DNA of 64,000 nt from Zygaena filipendulae (GCA_907165275.2 OU015670.1:89501-153500); one strand, 5' to 3'; shown: positions 50,863 to 61,427, counted from the first letter of the stretch. Numbers and translations: made by a program. The notes: generated from the letters alone by a model not told the origin.

Positions 50863-51491
50863 GGGTACTTGCATGAATTTTTTTTTCAGTCTATTTTAAA
50901 GATATAAGGCCTACTTAAACAAAGCAAGAAAAAGAAAAAAAATATATGCATAAATTAATGAAATAGAGCGTTTCAAAGTTCCTACTTTAAACCTTACCGC
51001 CGAAACGCGGAATGACGTCACTTGTTCAAAATTACGCCTTATTAATCTGTGATAGAAATGTCACTGTCGTATTGACAGCGTCATGTGACATTGACAGACA
51101 GATAATTTCAATATCCAAAAGCGAAATTAAGGTTGAACTGTGTCGATTTACTTCCAAAAGTTCCAGTAAAGAATCGAAATGCATGTTACCGATACATTTT
51201 AAAGTGAAAAACTTCAGAAAATGGAAAATATGCGTTGACTGTATGCACTTAGTTTCTTTTGGTTTCTCTGAAAGAGGTAAATGTTTCCTAAAAAAATTAA
51301 AAGTGACGTCATGTGTTAAGCTTGGCTGTGATTGGTGTTTCGTTGCAACGTTCCGTTTCACAAAATTAAAAGTTGAATATTTTGGAAACTATTAAAAATT
51401 TTTTAGTAAATCTTTCACGATAACGCTTTTCTAAGGCTCTATTTTTGAAATATTGACACAATTTCTCATATTGAATTTCATGCAAGTACCC
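50863..51491. mobile_element. 629-bp TIR element flanked by TA, containing a 127-codon frame
   Basis: Left end GGGTACTTGCATGAA and right end TTCATGCAAGTACCC are perfect 15-bp inverted repeats, each bordered by TA (50861-50862 and 51492-51493). The TA borders fit a Tc1/mariner-type target. Most of the interior is one long open frame on the plus strand; the minus strand is also open for 109 codons. Confidence 0.8.
51012..51395 (+). CDS. Hypothetical 127-residue Cys-rich protein inside TIR element
   Basis: ATG at 51012, stop at 51393-51395. No DDE/D transposase motif, signal peptide or membrane segment is evident. The protein is basic and has many cysteines, including ICVDCMH (about residue 76) and SCVKLGCDWCF (about 101). 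I do not recognise the family. The frame may be a chance opening in an AT-rich element, or an uncharacterised small protein carried by it; the near-complete coverage of the element by one frame is the only argument for coding. Confidence 0.3.
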   Translation: MTSLVQNYALLICDRNVTVVLTASCDIDRQIISISKSEIKVELCRFTSKSSSKESKCMLPIHFKVKNFRKWKICVDCMHLVSFGFSERGKCFLKKLKVTSCVKLGCDWCFVATFRFTKLKVEYFGNY

Positions 51492-51764
51492 TATTGCAGT
51501 TGTCGCTGAACTGAAAGTTTAGAACTTTTAAAATCGATAAATAAAATTGCAGAAAAAAATGATTTTAAAGCGTACATTAATTTATCCTATGTAACTTGTA
51601 ACTTAAAAGTGTCTTAAAATTACATCGAAATTATTTTGCATGAGTTGAGTTCTTGTTTTCAGTTGTGAATACGTGAAAATATGATATTATTGTGTCGCAA
51701 CGCTTGAATAAATTTTAGCCGGAAACGTTACCGTTGGCCTCGTATTTAACGTATAATTCTTACA

Positions 51765-51815
51765 ATGGACCTGTCTCCGGAAGACGATAACTTCCCAGGG
51801 CGTTTACTGCACCAG
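51765..51815 (+). CDS. Ankyrin gene exon 1
   Basis: Start ATG in context TACAATGG, 17 codons, donor CACCAG|GTATGA in phase 0. The first coding sequence after the TIR element, about 270 bp from it. Confidence 0.75.
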
Positions 51816-54220
51816 GTATGAAAAAAAAATACAAAAAAAATCGATAAAATCGCAGTAGTATACAACTGCAAAGTTTCGAAACAATGTTTGGATGGTCGCA
51901 TTTTTCGCACCTCGCATTGCGTATGTCATAATTTATTATCAAGCTGTGTTGTAAGTTACACAACAACCTGTGACAAGTTTTTATTCTTTACACAAGTCTG
52001 CAAACGACTTCCGACAGTTTTAGTCGGTTTAAGGGAGGGTCATTGTGGGGCAGTGCCCTACCATGCCCTAAACCATGCCCTACCGTAATAGGTAAAATCA
52101 ACTGCCAAGAGTTCTACTCACTGCTAAAACTTAGAGATGATTATGGTATGGATATTTGCTATACTCTAACCACAGTGGAACAGAAGTGTTTATCCCACCT
52201 GGTCCAAAATAGTTTTATTAATTAACTAGCTGTTCCCCGCGGTTTCACCCGCGTTAATTTCGAAGTTCCCGCGGGAATTCCGGATTACAATATAGCCTTT
52301 GTTACTCAGGGATAATGTAGCTTTTTAATGGTGAAAGAATTTTTGAAATCGGTCCAGTAGTTTTTGAGTTAAATCGTAACAAACAAACAAAAATCAATAC
52401 TTTCCTTTTTATAATATTACTATAGATAAATTAATGCACACAGGCAACACCTACAGAAAATATGAAAAGACTAGTTATTTACAAAGTTCATGCTAAACCT
52501 AACATTCTTTCTCTTACTCTCTAAGAATGCTTTCAAACTATTTATTATTAATAGTCTAAATTACGATTTGCGATTTACGAATGTGTGAGAGCTTGACCGA
52601 CTATAGAAAATGTGCACCTCATGCATTTTATTATGTTGCATTGCCAATAAATAACCAAGTCAAAAGACACAAGTGTGTGTGCTGTATGTTTTAAATATTT
52701 TAGATAATCAAATGCCTACCTTAAAGCCTCTAGATTTGGCCATAGGTTTTGATGATTGCCTTCGGCTTCAGCCAAAATTCGACATTCAAATGACTCTAGA
52801 TATAGAATCCTTCACCCTGGCACAAAGAGTTCACAAGGGAGTGTAAATATTTACCTAACTGAAACACAGGAAGCAACTACTTGCTTAGTCACTTCAGGTT
52901 TTAGAATAAAACATAAAATCATCATAATATATGCCAAAAGACATGCACTGCGGGACATAGGTCTCCCCCAAGGATTGTTACAACAATCGGTCTTGTGCTT
53001 CCCACATCCGATTTTGTCCTGCAACCTTCACCAAGTTGTAGGTCCACTTCACTATACCGGATCTATCCACGCTGCGACCTTCGGTTCGTGGTCGCCACTT
53101 GAGAACTTTCCTGCTCCAAAACATAAGATACAAGAGCCCAAGTGCCTGTGTGTATGTGTGTGTGTGTGTACGCGTGTATGCAGGCGGCGCTGTGGGACAA
53201 CGTGGAGCTGCTGCAGGAGCTGATCGCGTCGGGCGCGCAGACGGAGGCACGCGACGCGCACGGGCGCACCGCGCTGCACGCCGCCGCGCTGGCCGAGCAC
53301 AGCCGCTGCCTCGCCGCGCTGTGCGCCGCCGGCGCCTGCCTCGACGCCGCCGCCGACCCCGCCGCGCCCACCTACGGGAAGGTCGGCTACCGACATCTAC
53401 CCTCTGCTCGTTCCCTGCCTATTTCTTGCTACTTCTGACCCCTGATATCTTTTATACTTGGTTATTTCAGTATTACCATAGAGTAGGTATGGTTACAAAA
53501 AAACTGTAAAAAGAACAATAAGTACCCTATGTCACTCAGGGTCAGAACTACCTTAGCTTCCTGTAAGTTATAAAGAAATTTGAAAATGGGTCTAGTAGTT
53601 TTTGAGTTTATTTGTTACGAACATACAAAAAATACAAAAATACAAATCTGTCCTCCTTATAATATTTTTTAATTTATTTAATTTTTTTACTTTATTTGGA
53701 AAATCAACAGCTACAAAAATATAATGAACATTTAAGTGTCAAACAAAAAATCTTAATATATATAAATCACGTGTCACGTTGTTTGTCTGCGATGGACTTC
53801 GAAACTACTGAACGGATTTTGATAATTTTTTTTAAACATTTATAATATAATCCAACTTAAAATATAGGATAGTTTTAATCCCGGAATTCTCGCGGGAACT
53901 CCGAAATTACCGCGAAAGAAATCGCGGGGGACAGCTAGTATAACTATATACCTACATAATTAGTTACATACCGGGTGCGACTAAAGTGGACGTTTGTATG
54001 TGTGTGATGCGCACTGCACGGCGCGCGGCGCTCTGCACGGGTCGCGTCCCGCAGACGGCGCTGCACGTGTGCGCCGAGCGCGGGCACAGCGGCAACGTGC
54101 GCGCGCTGCTGGCGGCGGGCGCGGCGCCGGCCGTGCGCGACGCGCGCGGGGACACGCCGCTCGCGCTGGCCGAGCGCGCGGGCCACCGGCACGCGGCGCG
54201 CGCGCTCCGGGACGCCTGCG
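51765..54220 (+). CDS. Ankyrin-repeat protein, first three coding exons (partial)
   Basis: The three exons (51, 198 and 166 nt) join in phase into 138 residues: MDLSPEDDNFPGRLLHQ, then at least three ankyrin repeats. Repeat 1 covers AALWDNVELLQELIASGAQT; repeat 2 starts HGRTALHAAALAEHSRCLAA; repeat 3 starts GKTALHVCAERGHSGNVRAL. A further GDTPLALAERAGHRHAARAL begins a fourth. TALH and xGTPLxLA are canonical. Ankyrin repeats mediate protein binding, so the partner and role cannot be given. The last exon ends in phase 1 at a strong GTGAGT donor, and I cannot find the next exon with confidence. If that donor were skipped the frame would stop at 54259-54261. The third-position GC jumps from moderate in exon 1 to near saturation in exons 2-3. 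Confidence 0.8.
52226..52426 (-). mobile_element. Complete small Helitron (201 bp)
   Basis: On the minus strand starts TCTATAGTAATATTATAAAA and ends CGCGGGTGAAACCGCGGGGA plus ACAGCTAG. Insertion between A and T. Confidence 0.85.
52930..53110 (-). pseudogene. Non-LTR retrotransposon reverse-transcriptase C-terminus remnant
   Basis: Minus strand encodes WRPRTEGRSVDRSGIVKWTY followed by NLVKVAGQNRMWEAQDRLL. This fits the W..DLVKVAG..W...AQDR..W tail common in insect LINE ORF2 proteins. A stop interrupts it, and both ends are truncated. Confidence 0.7.
53147..53175. repeat. TG microsatellite before ankyrin exon 2 acceptor
   Basis: TG-rich run ending within 10 nt of the acceptor, in the RNA sense UG. 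Confidence 0.9.
53184..53381 (+). CDS. Ankyrin gene exon 2
   Basis: Acceptor TATGCAG|GCGGCG after a long TG tract, donor GGGAAG|GTCGGC (weak, but it places GK before TALH of exon 3). 66 codons. Confidence 0.85.
53382..54054 (+). other. Ankyrin gene intron 2
   Basis: Contains a plus-oriented Helitron (53751-53938) and a decayed one before it (~53520-53650). UGUAUGUGUGUG lies about 50 nt before the acceptor. Confidence 0.7.
53751..53938 (+). mobile_element. Complete small Helitron (188 bp)
   Basis: Begins TCTTAATATATATAAATCAC and ends CCGCGAAAGAAATCGCGGGG plus GACAGCTAG|T. Confidence 0.85.
54055..54220 (+). CDS. Ankyrin gene exon 3
   Basis: Acceptor CCGCAG|ACGGCG, donor CTGCG|GTGAGT followed by a CA repeat. 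55 codons plus 1 nt. Confidence 0.82.
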
Positions 54221-54230
54221 GTGAGTCGCC

Positions 54231-54257
54231 TGACACACACACACACACACACACACA
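54231..54257. repeat. CA microsatellite after ankyrin exon 3 donor
   Basis: Pure CA run 10 nt downstream of GTGAGT. Confidence 0.92.
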
Positions 54258-54804
54258 ATGATGAGGGTCGCGACCCCCTCCTCGGGGTAGTTTTCGTCGG
54301 ACGATGTCATGCCATTTGAATCTGTCACCGTCGGCATGGCTGGCGTCGTGGAAGTTAGTGTCGAGTGTGGTGCGGGTCTGGTCGGACCCACGTGGTCGGT
54401 ACAGTGCGTGAAACCGGACACTGTTTGCGACAGCAATTTACGCGATCGAGTCCTACGGCGGCAATCGACTCATATCGGTCACGGCCCACGGGCGTCGGTT
54501 AATATTGGCTCCGTCCACTTGGATCCCCTGTTTAGATCCACTAGTGAGTGATTTTTTGTCTACATGGGTCGGAGGCAGATGGGAGAAAGTCTAGTTGTAA
54601 TTTTGAGTTCTTTAAAGATTAAGTTAAGATAAGATACACTTTATTCAGCAAGAACAAACACATACACCATGCAACAAACACTTTACAACATATATTAACA
54701 TGTTCATGTATTGTGAGTTGTCTTAGATATTCGCAGCGTGAGTTTTGACCCGTGATTTGACCTAATGATTCACGACGATGAGTCGGCGGTCCCACAGTCC
54801 CAGA

Positions 54805-54905
54805 GGTTCATCGTCATTGTCCGCCTGCAGTAGACCACTGCTGGACATAGGTCCCATTCCCACAGCTCGCCACCTGTCCCGGTTGTCGCCTAGCCACATT
54901 CAGCA
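54805..54905 (-). pseudogene. LINE reverse-transcriptase remnant
   Basis: Minus strand has RDRWRAVGMGP and a following remnant of the VQQW tail, and on the plus strand CACTGCTGGACATAGGTCCC matches the sequence at about 52945. Degraded. Confidence 0.55.
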
Positions 54906-54985
54906 TACTTATAAATAACGTTTGGACAATTTTTGGTTTGAGTTTTTTTTTTCTGTTCCATTAATTATTTTTTATCAACACCTTA

Positions 54986-55160
54986 GGCCCGCCGCCCATT
55001 GTGACTTTTTGTCGACGTGACTTTCTGTCACTTAGTCAAGTGCAATGAAAACTATACTGAGTGCGCTCATTATGGTGACGTGACAATACGGTGACCTCAG
55101 TACATTTTTCATAAGTGACAGAAAGTCACGTCGACAAAAAGTCACAATGGGCGGCGGGCC
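54986..55160. mobile_element. Harbinger-like MITE with 49-bp perfect arms
   Basis: 175 bp; arms GGCCCGCCGCCCATTGTGAC... are perfect reverse complements over 49 bp, flanked by TTA at 54983-54985 and 55161-55163. A TTA duplication indicates PIF/Harbinger mobilisation. Confidence 0.92.
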
Positions 55161-55750
55161 TTATAATTGTTTATATCCACTGCAGCTATTTCAAGGTTAT
55201 TCATCAGGAACATGGCGGGCCGTTCCCTGTAATTTGTCAGTTTACCCCATCATTCATTGACAAGAATGCAAATTATATAAATGTGGCACTGATACAAAAC
55301 AACATGAATATAAATAAGTATAAATTATTGTACATAACTACATATAGTATGAAACAAAGTCGCTTCCCACTGTCTGTCTGTCCCTATGTATGCTTAGATG
55401 TAGATCTTTAAAACTACGCACAAGATTATCATGCGGTTTTCACCAATAGCTAGACTGATTCATGAGGAAGGTTTATATCTATATATATCCTGTAATTCTC
55501 GTGGGCACTCCGAAATTAACGCGGGTGAAACCGCGGGGTACAAGTGGTATTGTAATATAGGGTGACGTGAGTTAGGGTAACATTACCATAAATATTTAGT
55601 TCGGAGCGCAACCGGTTTCATTATAGGCCGCTTGTTTCGTCCGTCCGTGGAACGAGTCGGTCGCGGTCGTTATCGATGTAATCGTCTAAATTAAGATATC
55701 TTGTATCTAAGTCCAAGTAAAAAGGTACCAGTAGTGGGGTATTGAGCTAA

Positions 55751-55983
55751 CCGCCGCACTCAGAGTCGACTTTAATGATTACTTAGTTAAGTATTGATTT
55801 TTAAAACAAAACTGCCGCAATCAGACAAGTTTAATAAATTAATGTTAATTGGCATTTAACTAATTAAGTTACATCTCATTAAATGCCAATTAACATTAAT
55901 TTACTGAACGTCTCTGATTGCGGCAGTTTTGTTTTAAAAATACTTAACTAAGTAATCATTAAAGTCGACTCTGAGTGCGGCGG
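55751..55983. mobile_element. Palindromic Harbinger-like MITE, copy 2
   Basis: Complete 233-bp element ending CTCTGAGTGCGGCGG, flanked by TAA at 55748-55750 and 55984-55986. A 3-bp TAA duplication is characteristic of PIF/Harbinger. The arms and internal foldback match the copy at 3333. No coding capacity. Confidence 0.88.
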
Positions 55984-56186
55984 TAAGACTAGATTCGGTA
56001 TCTAGAATAGTCAATTGGTAGTAAGGATTCAAAAAACATTCAAAAACCAGCACAGTTTTTTTACAGACATTTGAAGTTGAAACTCTGAAAAAGCTTGATT
56101 TGAGAAAAAACTTTTTAAAAGTTTGTGTGAAATAAAAAAACACACTTCTACTTGCTTGTTAAGTTGTTACATAGATTTTTATGTAT

Positions 56187-56518
56187 TATTAGCTGTGCCC
56201 CGCGGTTTCTCCCGCGTGAGTTTTGGGATCAGGAACCTTTGCGGACGCAGGCAGAACAACGACCCGCCAAAGTTTCATCACAATCGGACCAATAAGCACA
56301 AAATCAATGTGCTGGGGCAAAAGGACAATGAAGAAGGAACCGAAGAAGTAGAACGCCTATTACCTGTAACGCATTGTGCTGCTCCAATTAAATTAAAACC
56401 AAAGTTAATTAATCTCAGTGTTTTATTAAGATACCACAACAGGCAAGACACTGCACTTCGCATATGGAAAAGGAAAAGATGTTTACACGTTTACATTGTA
56501 AAAAAATAATATTACTTG
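56187..56518 (-). mobile_element. Helitron 3' end joined to unrelated unique DNA
   Basis: Minus-strand Helitron end (GTGCCCCGCGGTTTCTCCCG on the plus strand, through GGACCAATAA). From about 56305 to 56510 the sequence has no relation to sister copies and is open on the plus strand for most of a 128-codon frame. Confidence 0.55.
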
Positions 56519-57213
56519 TAAAAAGTACCCTATGTCCTTCTCTGTACCCCTAACAACCTGCATGCCAAATTTCATCCAAATCCGTTCAGCCGTTTTTGCG
56601 TGATTGAGTAACAAACATCCAAACATCTTCACTTTCACATTTACAATATTAGTAGGACTAGCTGTGCCCCGCGGTTTCCCCCGCGGTAATTTCGGAGTTC
56701 CCGCGGGAATTCCGGGATAAAAGTACACTATGTACCCCTGACAACATGCATGCCAAATTTCATCCAAATCCGTTCAGCCGTTTTTGCGTGATTGAGTAAC
56801 AAACATCCAAACATCTTCACTTTCACATTTACAATATTAGTAGGACTAGCTGTGCCCCGCGGTTTCCCCCGCGGTAATTTCGAAGTTCCCGCGGGAATTC
56901 CGGGATAAAAGTACACTATGTACCCCTGACAACGTGCATGCCAAATTTCATCCAAATCCGTTCAGCCGTTTTTGCGTGATTGAGTAACAAACATCCAAAC
57001 ATCTTCACTTTCACATTTATAATATTAGTAGGACTAGCTGTGCCCCGCGGTTCACCCGCGGTAATTTCGGAGTTCCCGCGGGAATTCCGGGATAAAAAGT
57101 ACCCTATGTACCCCTGACAACGTGCACGCCAAATTTCATCCAAATCCGTTCAGCCGTTTTTGCGTGATTGAGTAACAAACATCCACTTTCACATTTATAA
57201 TATTATAGTAGGA
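56519..57213 (-). mobile_element. Head-to-tail array of ~3.7 Helitron units, 188-bp period
   Basis: GGACTAGCTGTGCCCCGCGG begins at 56655, 56843 and 57031, exactly 188 bp apart, preceded by a truncated unit and followed by a shortened one. Units are nearly identical (GGAGTTCCCGCGGGAATTCC, GCATGCCAAATTTCATCCAA). Repeated mirror frames inside are by-products. Confidence 0.92.
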
Positions 57214-59165
57214 TTACTATAGCAATAAGGTTCATCATTCGTCCGTGTTTATGTAATATCGAGAATATGCTTCATCTTCTTCATTCAGTTTTAATCACTT
57301 TTACAATTAACTTTTTTATCCGATATCAAACCACAAAAAATATAAGACCACACACGAGATAATTATAAATATAGAGGTTCCCAACTGACAGACAGTAATA
57401 ATATAGTAGTTATTTGCTCAACAAGAGACCAAAGTAGGTTTATGAACAAAACTACTTGTGTGTCACATACAGCTTCTTACCTCACTAGTGAGAAAATGCA
57501 AGATGTAATATAGGTTTCAGTGTTCTAAATTGGAAACATTTATTTTCAGCATGTTACTGGTTTTAAGCATCACTACATTTTGTGATAATTAAAATTTACT
57601 CTAAATGAGAAAAAAATATATCTGGAGCATTGATGTCATTTTTTTTAACGTTGTTGGAATGCTCTGGACTCTGCTGTCACAATGGATTTTGACATTTTAA
57701 GAGAATGATAGAGTTCTTTGGAACATAGTAATTCTCTATCTACACTAATATTGTAAATGCCAAGGCCCAAGTTTGTAAGTTTGGATGTGGGATCTCTGGT
57801 ACACAGAACCAATTTAAAAATTCACTGATAGAATGCCTATAAGTGTCATAGGATAATTTTTGTCTGAGAACAAAGAGTTCTTGAAAAAGTACCGAAATTA
57901 ACATAGGCAAAATCAGGTATTTGACTTATTTGATAACTTTATACATAGTTACGAATAATTCAGGTCTCGGGAAAGGAAATAGAGTATACTATCATCGTTA
58001 TATAAAGAGTTCCTGCGGTAATTCCGAAAACTTGACGCGGGTAAAGCAGCTAGTCTCTTTTAGTTTCAGACCTCCGCATACTGACCCTTCTCTATGGTCT
58101 GCACACTAGAGGTAGACGATTACCAACGTTAATTGTCAGTAATTACTAATTAGCCAGCAGTAAGCAGTTGAACCGAGACGGGCGCGGAGCGCGCACGCGT
58201 GCCGCGATGCTGCGCTAACTGACTAACTCATTGAATTCGACACATACGTATAGCTTGTTGATTCTTTGTTTTGTTTTGTTTTTCTCCTTGCCGCTATCAT
58301 CTCTTTGGCTACCCATTAAATTTATTCGATCTGCGAATGGAAATTATATAAATAATGACTCAATTTGCAACTCGGCGATGTTTAGAGTAGAGTACATTTG
58401 TTTTATAGTTTAATTTGTTGTGATATAATTATGTTGATGTTATGTTATTTTATAGATGTTAAATAAATTGTGTTGTGTGGAAAATTACCTATTCGATCAT
58501 ATTCGACGGTTCGATGGGAAAGTGGTTTGAATGATTTAATGTCTCCGATTGAAAAAATAAAACAAAAAATATTTATTACATGTGTAAAATAAATACCTCT
58601 ATTGAAAATCACTATGATATACTTAGCGGAATGGAGGGAGAAATAAGTGACTCGAGTTATTATGATAATTTTTGAATATTTCTTCCGTTTGTTCGCGTGT
58701 TTCTTTAACGTAAAAACTACTGGTGGAATTAGAATATAACTTGGCATATCGTAGCTTAAGTCCCGGATGGACATATTGTAAGTCAGTGTTGACAGAGAGT
58801 TCCCGAAGGAGAGGGAGGGAGTATCGCGAGTAACAGTTTATTTGATAAATTATAAATGCAAATGGGAGTTTGTTTGCTGCGCTTTCTCGCTTTAACTATT
58901 CTATAGCCTACATACTATCAGGGGTACAGAAAAGGATAGAAACTACTTTTATCTTAGAATCCGTATTAGTCAACATTGTTAAGGGTATTCCACACGGACC
59001 TTTCATTAGTCTAAGTGAATGTGTTAAATAGATACCTGTTAATGTTGAAATAAAGAATTAAAAATAAAATTCCCGCGGGAACTTTGCAAAAAAATAATAA
59101 TAATTAATGTGGGCGAAACCGCGGTGACAATACAGGTGAGGTACTACTGAGGTTCACTGCATCTA

Positions 59166-59534
59166 GGGTTGCCACCCTTTTTTGGAAAAAAAATAGTATT
59201 TTTCCGAAAAAAGATGTATAAATATAGTACTTTTGAGAAATGCGGGGAAAAAATAGTACATCTTATTAATTTTTAATCATTAGATATGTATCGGGCAGTA
59301 TTCTTCTATAAATTATTGACAGTTGAGGTTTTGTTGTCGCGTATGCGTTTCGTTCTGAAATTCCCCGTGCGTTCCAGACCAGTCACAGTTAATATAAAAA
59401 GCGTGACAGTTAAATTACGGATAAAAATATAGTATTTTTCGTACTATATTATTTTTCTATAATACATGTATATCGTACAATTGACTGAAGTATAGTACTT
59501 ACGATACTATATAATATAGTACGGGTGGCAACCC
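59166..59534. mobile_element. AT-rich MITE with GGGTTGCCACCC termini
   Basis: Perfect 12-bp ends GGGTTGCCACCC / GGGTGGCAACCC bordered by TA, 369 bp, with ATAGTA-type internal repeats. TA borders suggest a Tc1/mariner-type target. Confidence 0.85.
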
Positions 59535-59765
59535 TAACTGCACCTCAACCTAGACACCGGCTTGTGGAGCTGAGGGTCAATTCAGCTCACGCAAAACCCA
59601 AGACCCCCCTCACCTACATAAGACTCTCCCCCCATATGTATATCGATAGTAGCACACTCGCTTTGAGCCGATCGGGCGTCGCGACGGCGATATATGAGGG
59701 TAGAGCGTTACAGACATAGGAGCTGCCCAGATTTGTTTTGCGTGTGGGGAATTTGCCCTCTGCCT

Positions 59766-60631
59766 CCTTAACCAAGTTGACAATCTATAATCGTTAACGC
59801 ATAGGAAAACTAAGGGACGTCTCGTCATGACGTTACTTGGTCACGGAAAATCGCCCAATCAGATGTTCAGGGCCCTTATTCTCTATGACCAACAACATTC
59901 CTTGCCCATAACGCGCGTCCTAAAAACACAATTCCGACCGCTCCAGGTGACAAAACCTTTATATAATACTAGCTGTGCCTCGCGGTTTCACCCGCGGTAA
60001 TTTCGGAGTTCCCGCGGGAATTCCGGGATAAAAAGTAGGTACCCTATGTCCTTCTCTGTACCCCTTAGAACGCGCATGCCAAATTTCATCTAAATACGTT
60101 CAGCCGTTTTTGCGTGATTGATTATAACACACATCCACACTTTCACATCTTCTATATAATAAAAATGTGTGCGCTAAGCGCATAACTTCCAAACGACTGC
60201 ACCAAATTGGATAATTGTTTTTTTATTGTGTTCGACAATAGTCAGGACAAGGTTTTTATAAAAGAACTTTGAAGCTCCTGCGGAAATTTCGAAACTCACG
60301 CGGGTGAATCTCTGAAACGGTCGGACTGATATTGACGGGACTTTAACTGGTAATTAGCTGTTGTTATAAGCAGTAAATTAGACTGCATTGGAGTTTCTGC
60401 GGGAATCCCGAATTATTAACAGCTACTTTATAACATTAGTAGGATTAATATTCTGTATACCATAACACACGTTGTAAATGTATTTTTTTAAAGTGAAGTT
60501 TCTTTGATCGCGAGGGAAAAACAATTTTTGTGTCGTCTTATCTTATGACGGCGTGTTATGGTCGTAGTGAATAAGGGCCCAGCTTAGCGCGACCACGTGC
60601 CATGGCGAGACGTTTGTCAACTTGGGTAAGG
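59766..60631. mobile_element. CCTTAGCC-family MITE split by a second MITE
   Basis: Left half (CCTTAACCAAGTTGACAATC ... GACGTTACTTGGTCACGG) and right half (GCGACCACGTGCCATGGCG ... GTCAACTTGGGTAAGG) match the copy at 26926. They are separated by the 711-bp element at 59870. Confidence 0.8.
59870..60580. mobile_element. MITE GGGCCCTTATTC family, copy 3, carrying Helitrons
   Basis: Ends GGGCCCTTATTCTCTATGAC and GTCGTAGTGAATAAGGGCCC. Enlarged to 711 bp by a minus Helitron starting at 59969 (ACTAGCTGTGCCTCGCGGTT) and further Helitron-like DNA to about 60450. Confidence 0.85.
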
Positions 60632-61108
60632 AGACTTCGCACGTCACAGCCGTCACAGGCCAAGGTCGCCGACGGATTAACTGCCGATTATCCATCCGAG
60701 TGCCTCTCGAATATTAGCGTACAGCAAGCACCACATGTAATCTATAAGTACCTACGGATAGATATTATAAAGAGGTAAAGTTTGTGAGTTTGTGAGGTTG
60801 TAGGAGATAATCTCTGAAAACTGAATCTACTGAACCGATTTTGAAAATTCTTTTACCAATAGAATGCTGCAGTGTTCCTGAGTGTCATAGGGTAAGTACG
60901 CGGGCATTCCGAAGTTACCGCGGGTGGAACCGCGGGTATCAGCTAGTAGGTTAATATAGCACTTTGCTCCAGGATGCTCGGTCGATACGGCAAATACAAT
61001 TTGTTGATGCGTATTGAATGCCCTAGGCTATAGCCGTTCAGTGCGTCTTTTGTGCGAATCGTATGCAGTGATTTAAAATTAAACTTGAAATGGTTGGATG
61101 GAAAATGG

Positions 61109-61291
61109 TAAGCAATAGTGTGTTAACCCACACGGAAGAAATTTTGAGTAAATCGCGTTTTAAAATTATAGCGCCATTTTGTGTCCACATGTTTGGATGT
61201 TCAACATTTTGTTGGTACTTAAACAAACACATAATTAAAAAACGCTTTGTATCAACAAGGAACTTGGCTTTGTGGGTTAACATGTTATTGC
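61109..61291. mobile_element. Palindromic MITE, TAAGCAATA termini
   Basis: TAAGCAATAGTGTGTTAACC at the left and GGTTAACATGTTATTGCTTA at the right; about 183 bp, with inner inverted segments (AAATCGCGTTTTAAAATTA / TAATTAAAAAACGC). Confidence 0.8.
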
Positions 61292-61427
61292 TTATCGGCG
61301 TTCAAACATAGGTCACAGTCCATAGATCTATGTTGTCTGTATATCCGGAATAGAGGTAACGCCAAAACTATTGTCTCCAGACACGAACAAAACAAATTCA
61401 AAACGATTTTACTATCCTTACTATATT

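Larger units (their letters stand above)
49408..51764. other. Head-to-head intergenic region, eIF2B-beta and ankyrin gene
   Basis: Contains both 5' UTR/promoter regions and the inverted-repeat element at 50863-51491. TGACGTCA occurs at about 51013 and 51303, and GATGACG appears twice near 50352. No clear TATA box was identified at either gene. Confidence 0.5.
51816..53183 (+). other. Ankyrin gene intron 1
   Basis: Holds a complete minus-oriented Helitron (52226-52426), a LINE reverse-transcriptase remnant (~52930-53110) and, just before the acceptor, a TG repeat (53147-53175). Confidence 0.75.

Noticed and set aside
55115..55411. 98-codon frame considered as a later ankyrin exon
   Set aside because: It begins inside the 49-bp arm of a MITE and shows no ankyrin motif or suitable acceptor phase.
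56483..57143. Three near-identical minus-strand frames
   Set aside because: They are produced by the 188-bp Helitron units and have no coding meaning.
56519..57213. CRISPR-like regular spacing
   Set aside because: The repeating unit is the whole 188-bp Helitron; there are no short repeats with unique spacers, and the host is a eukaryote.
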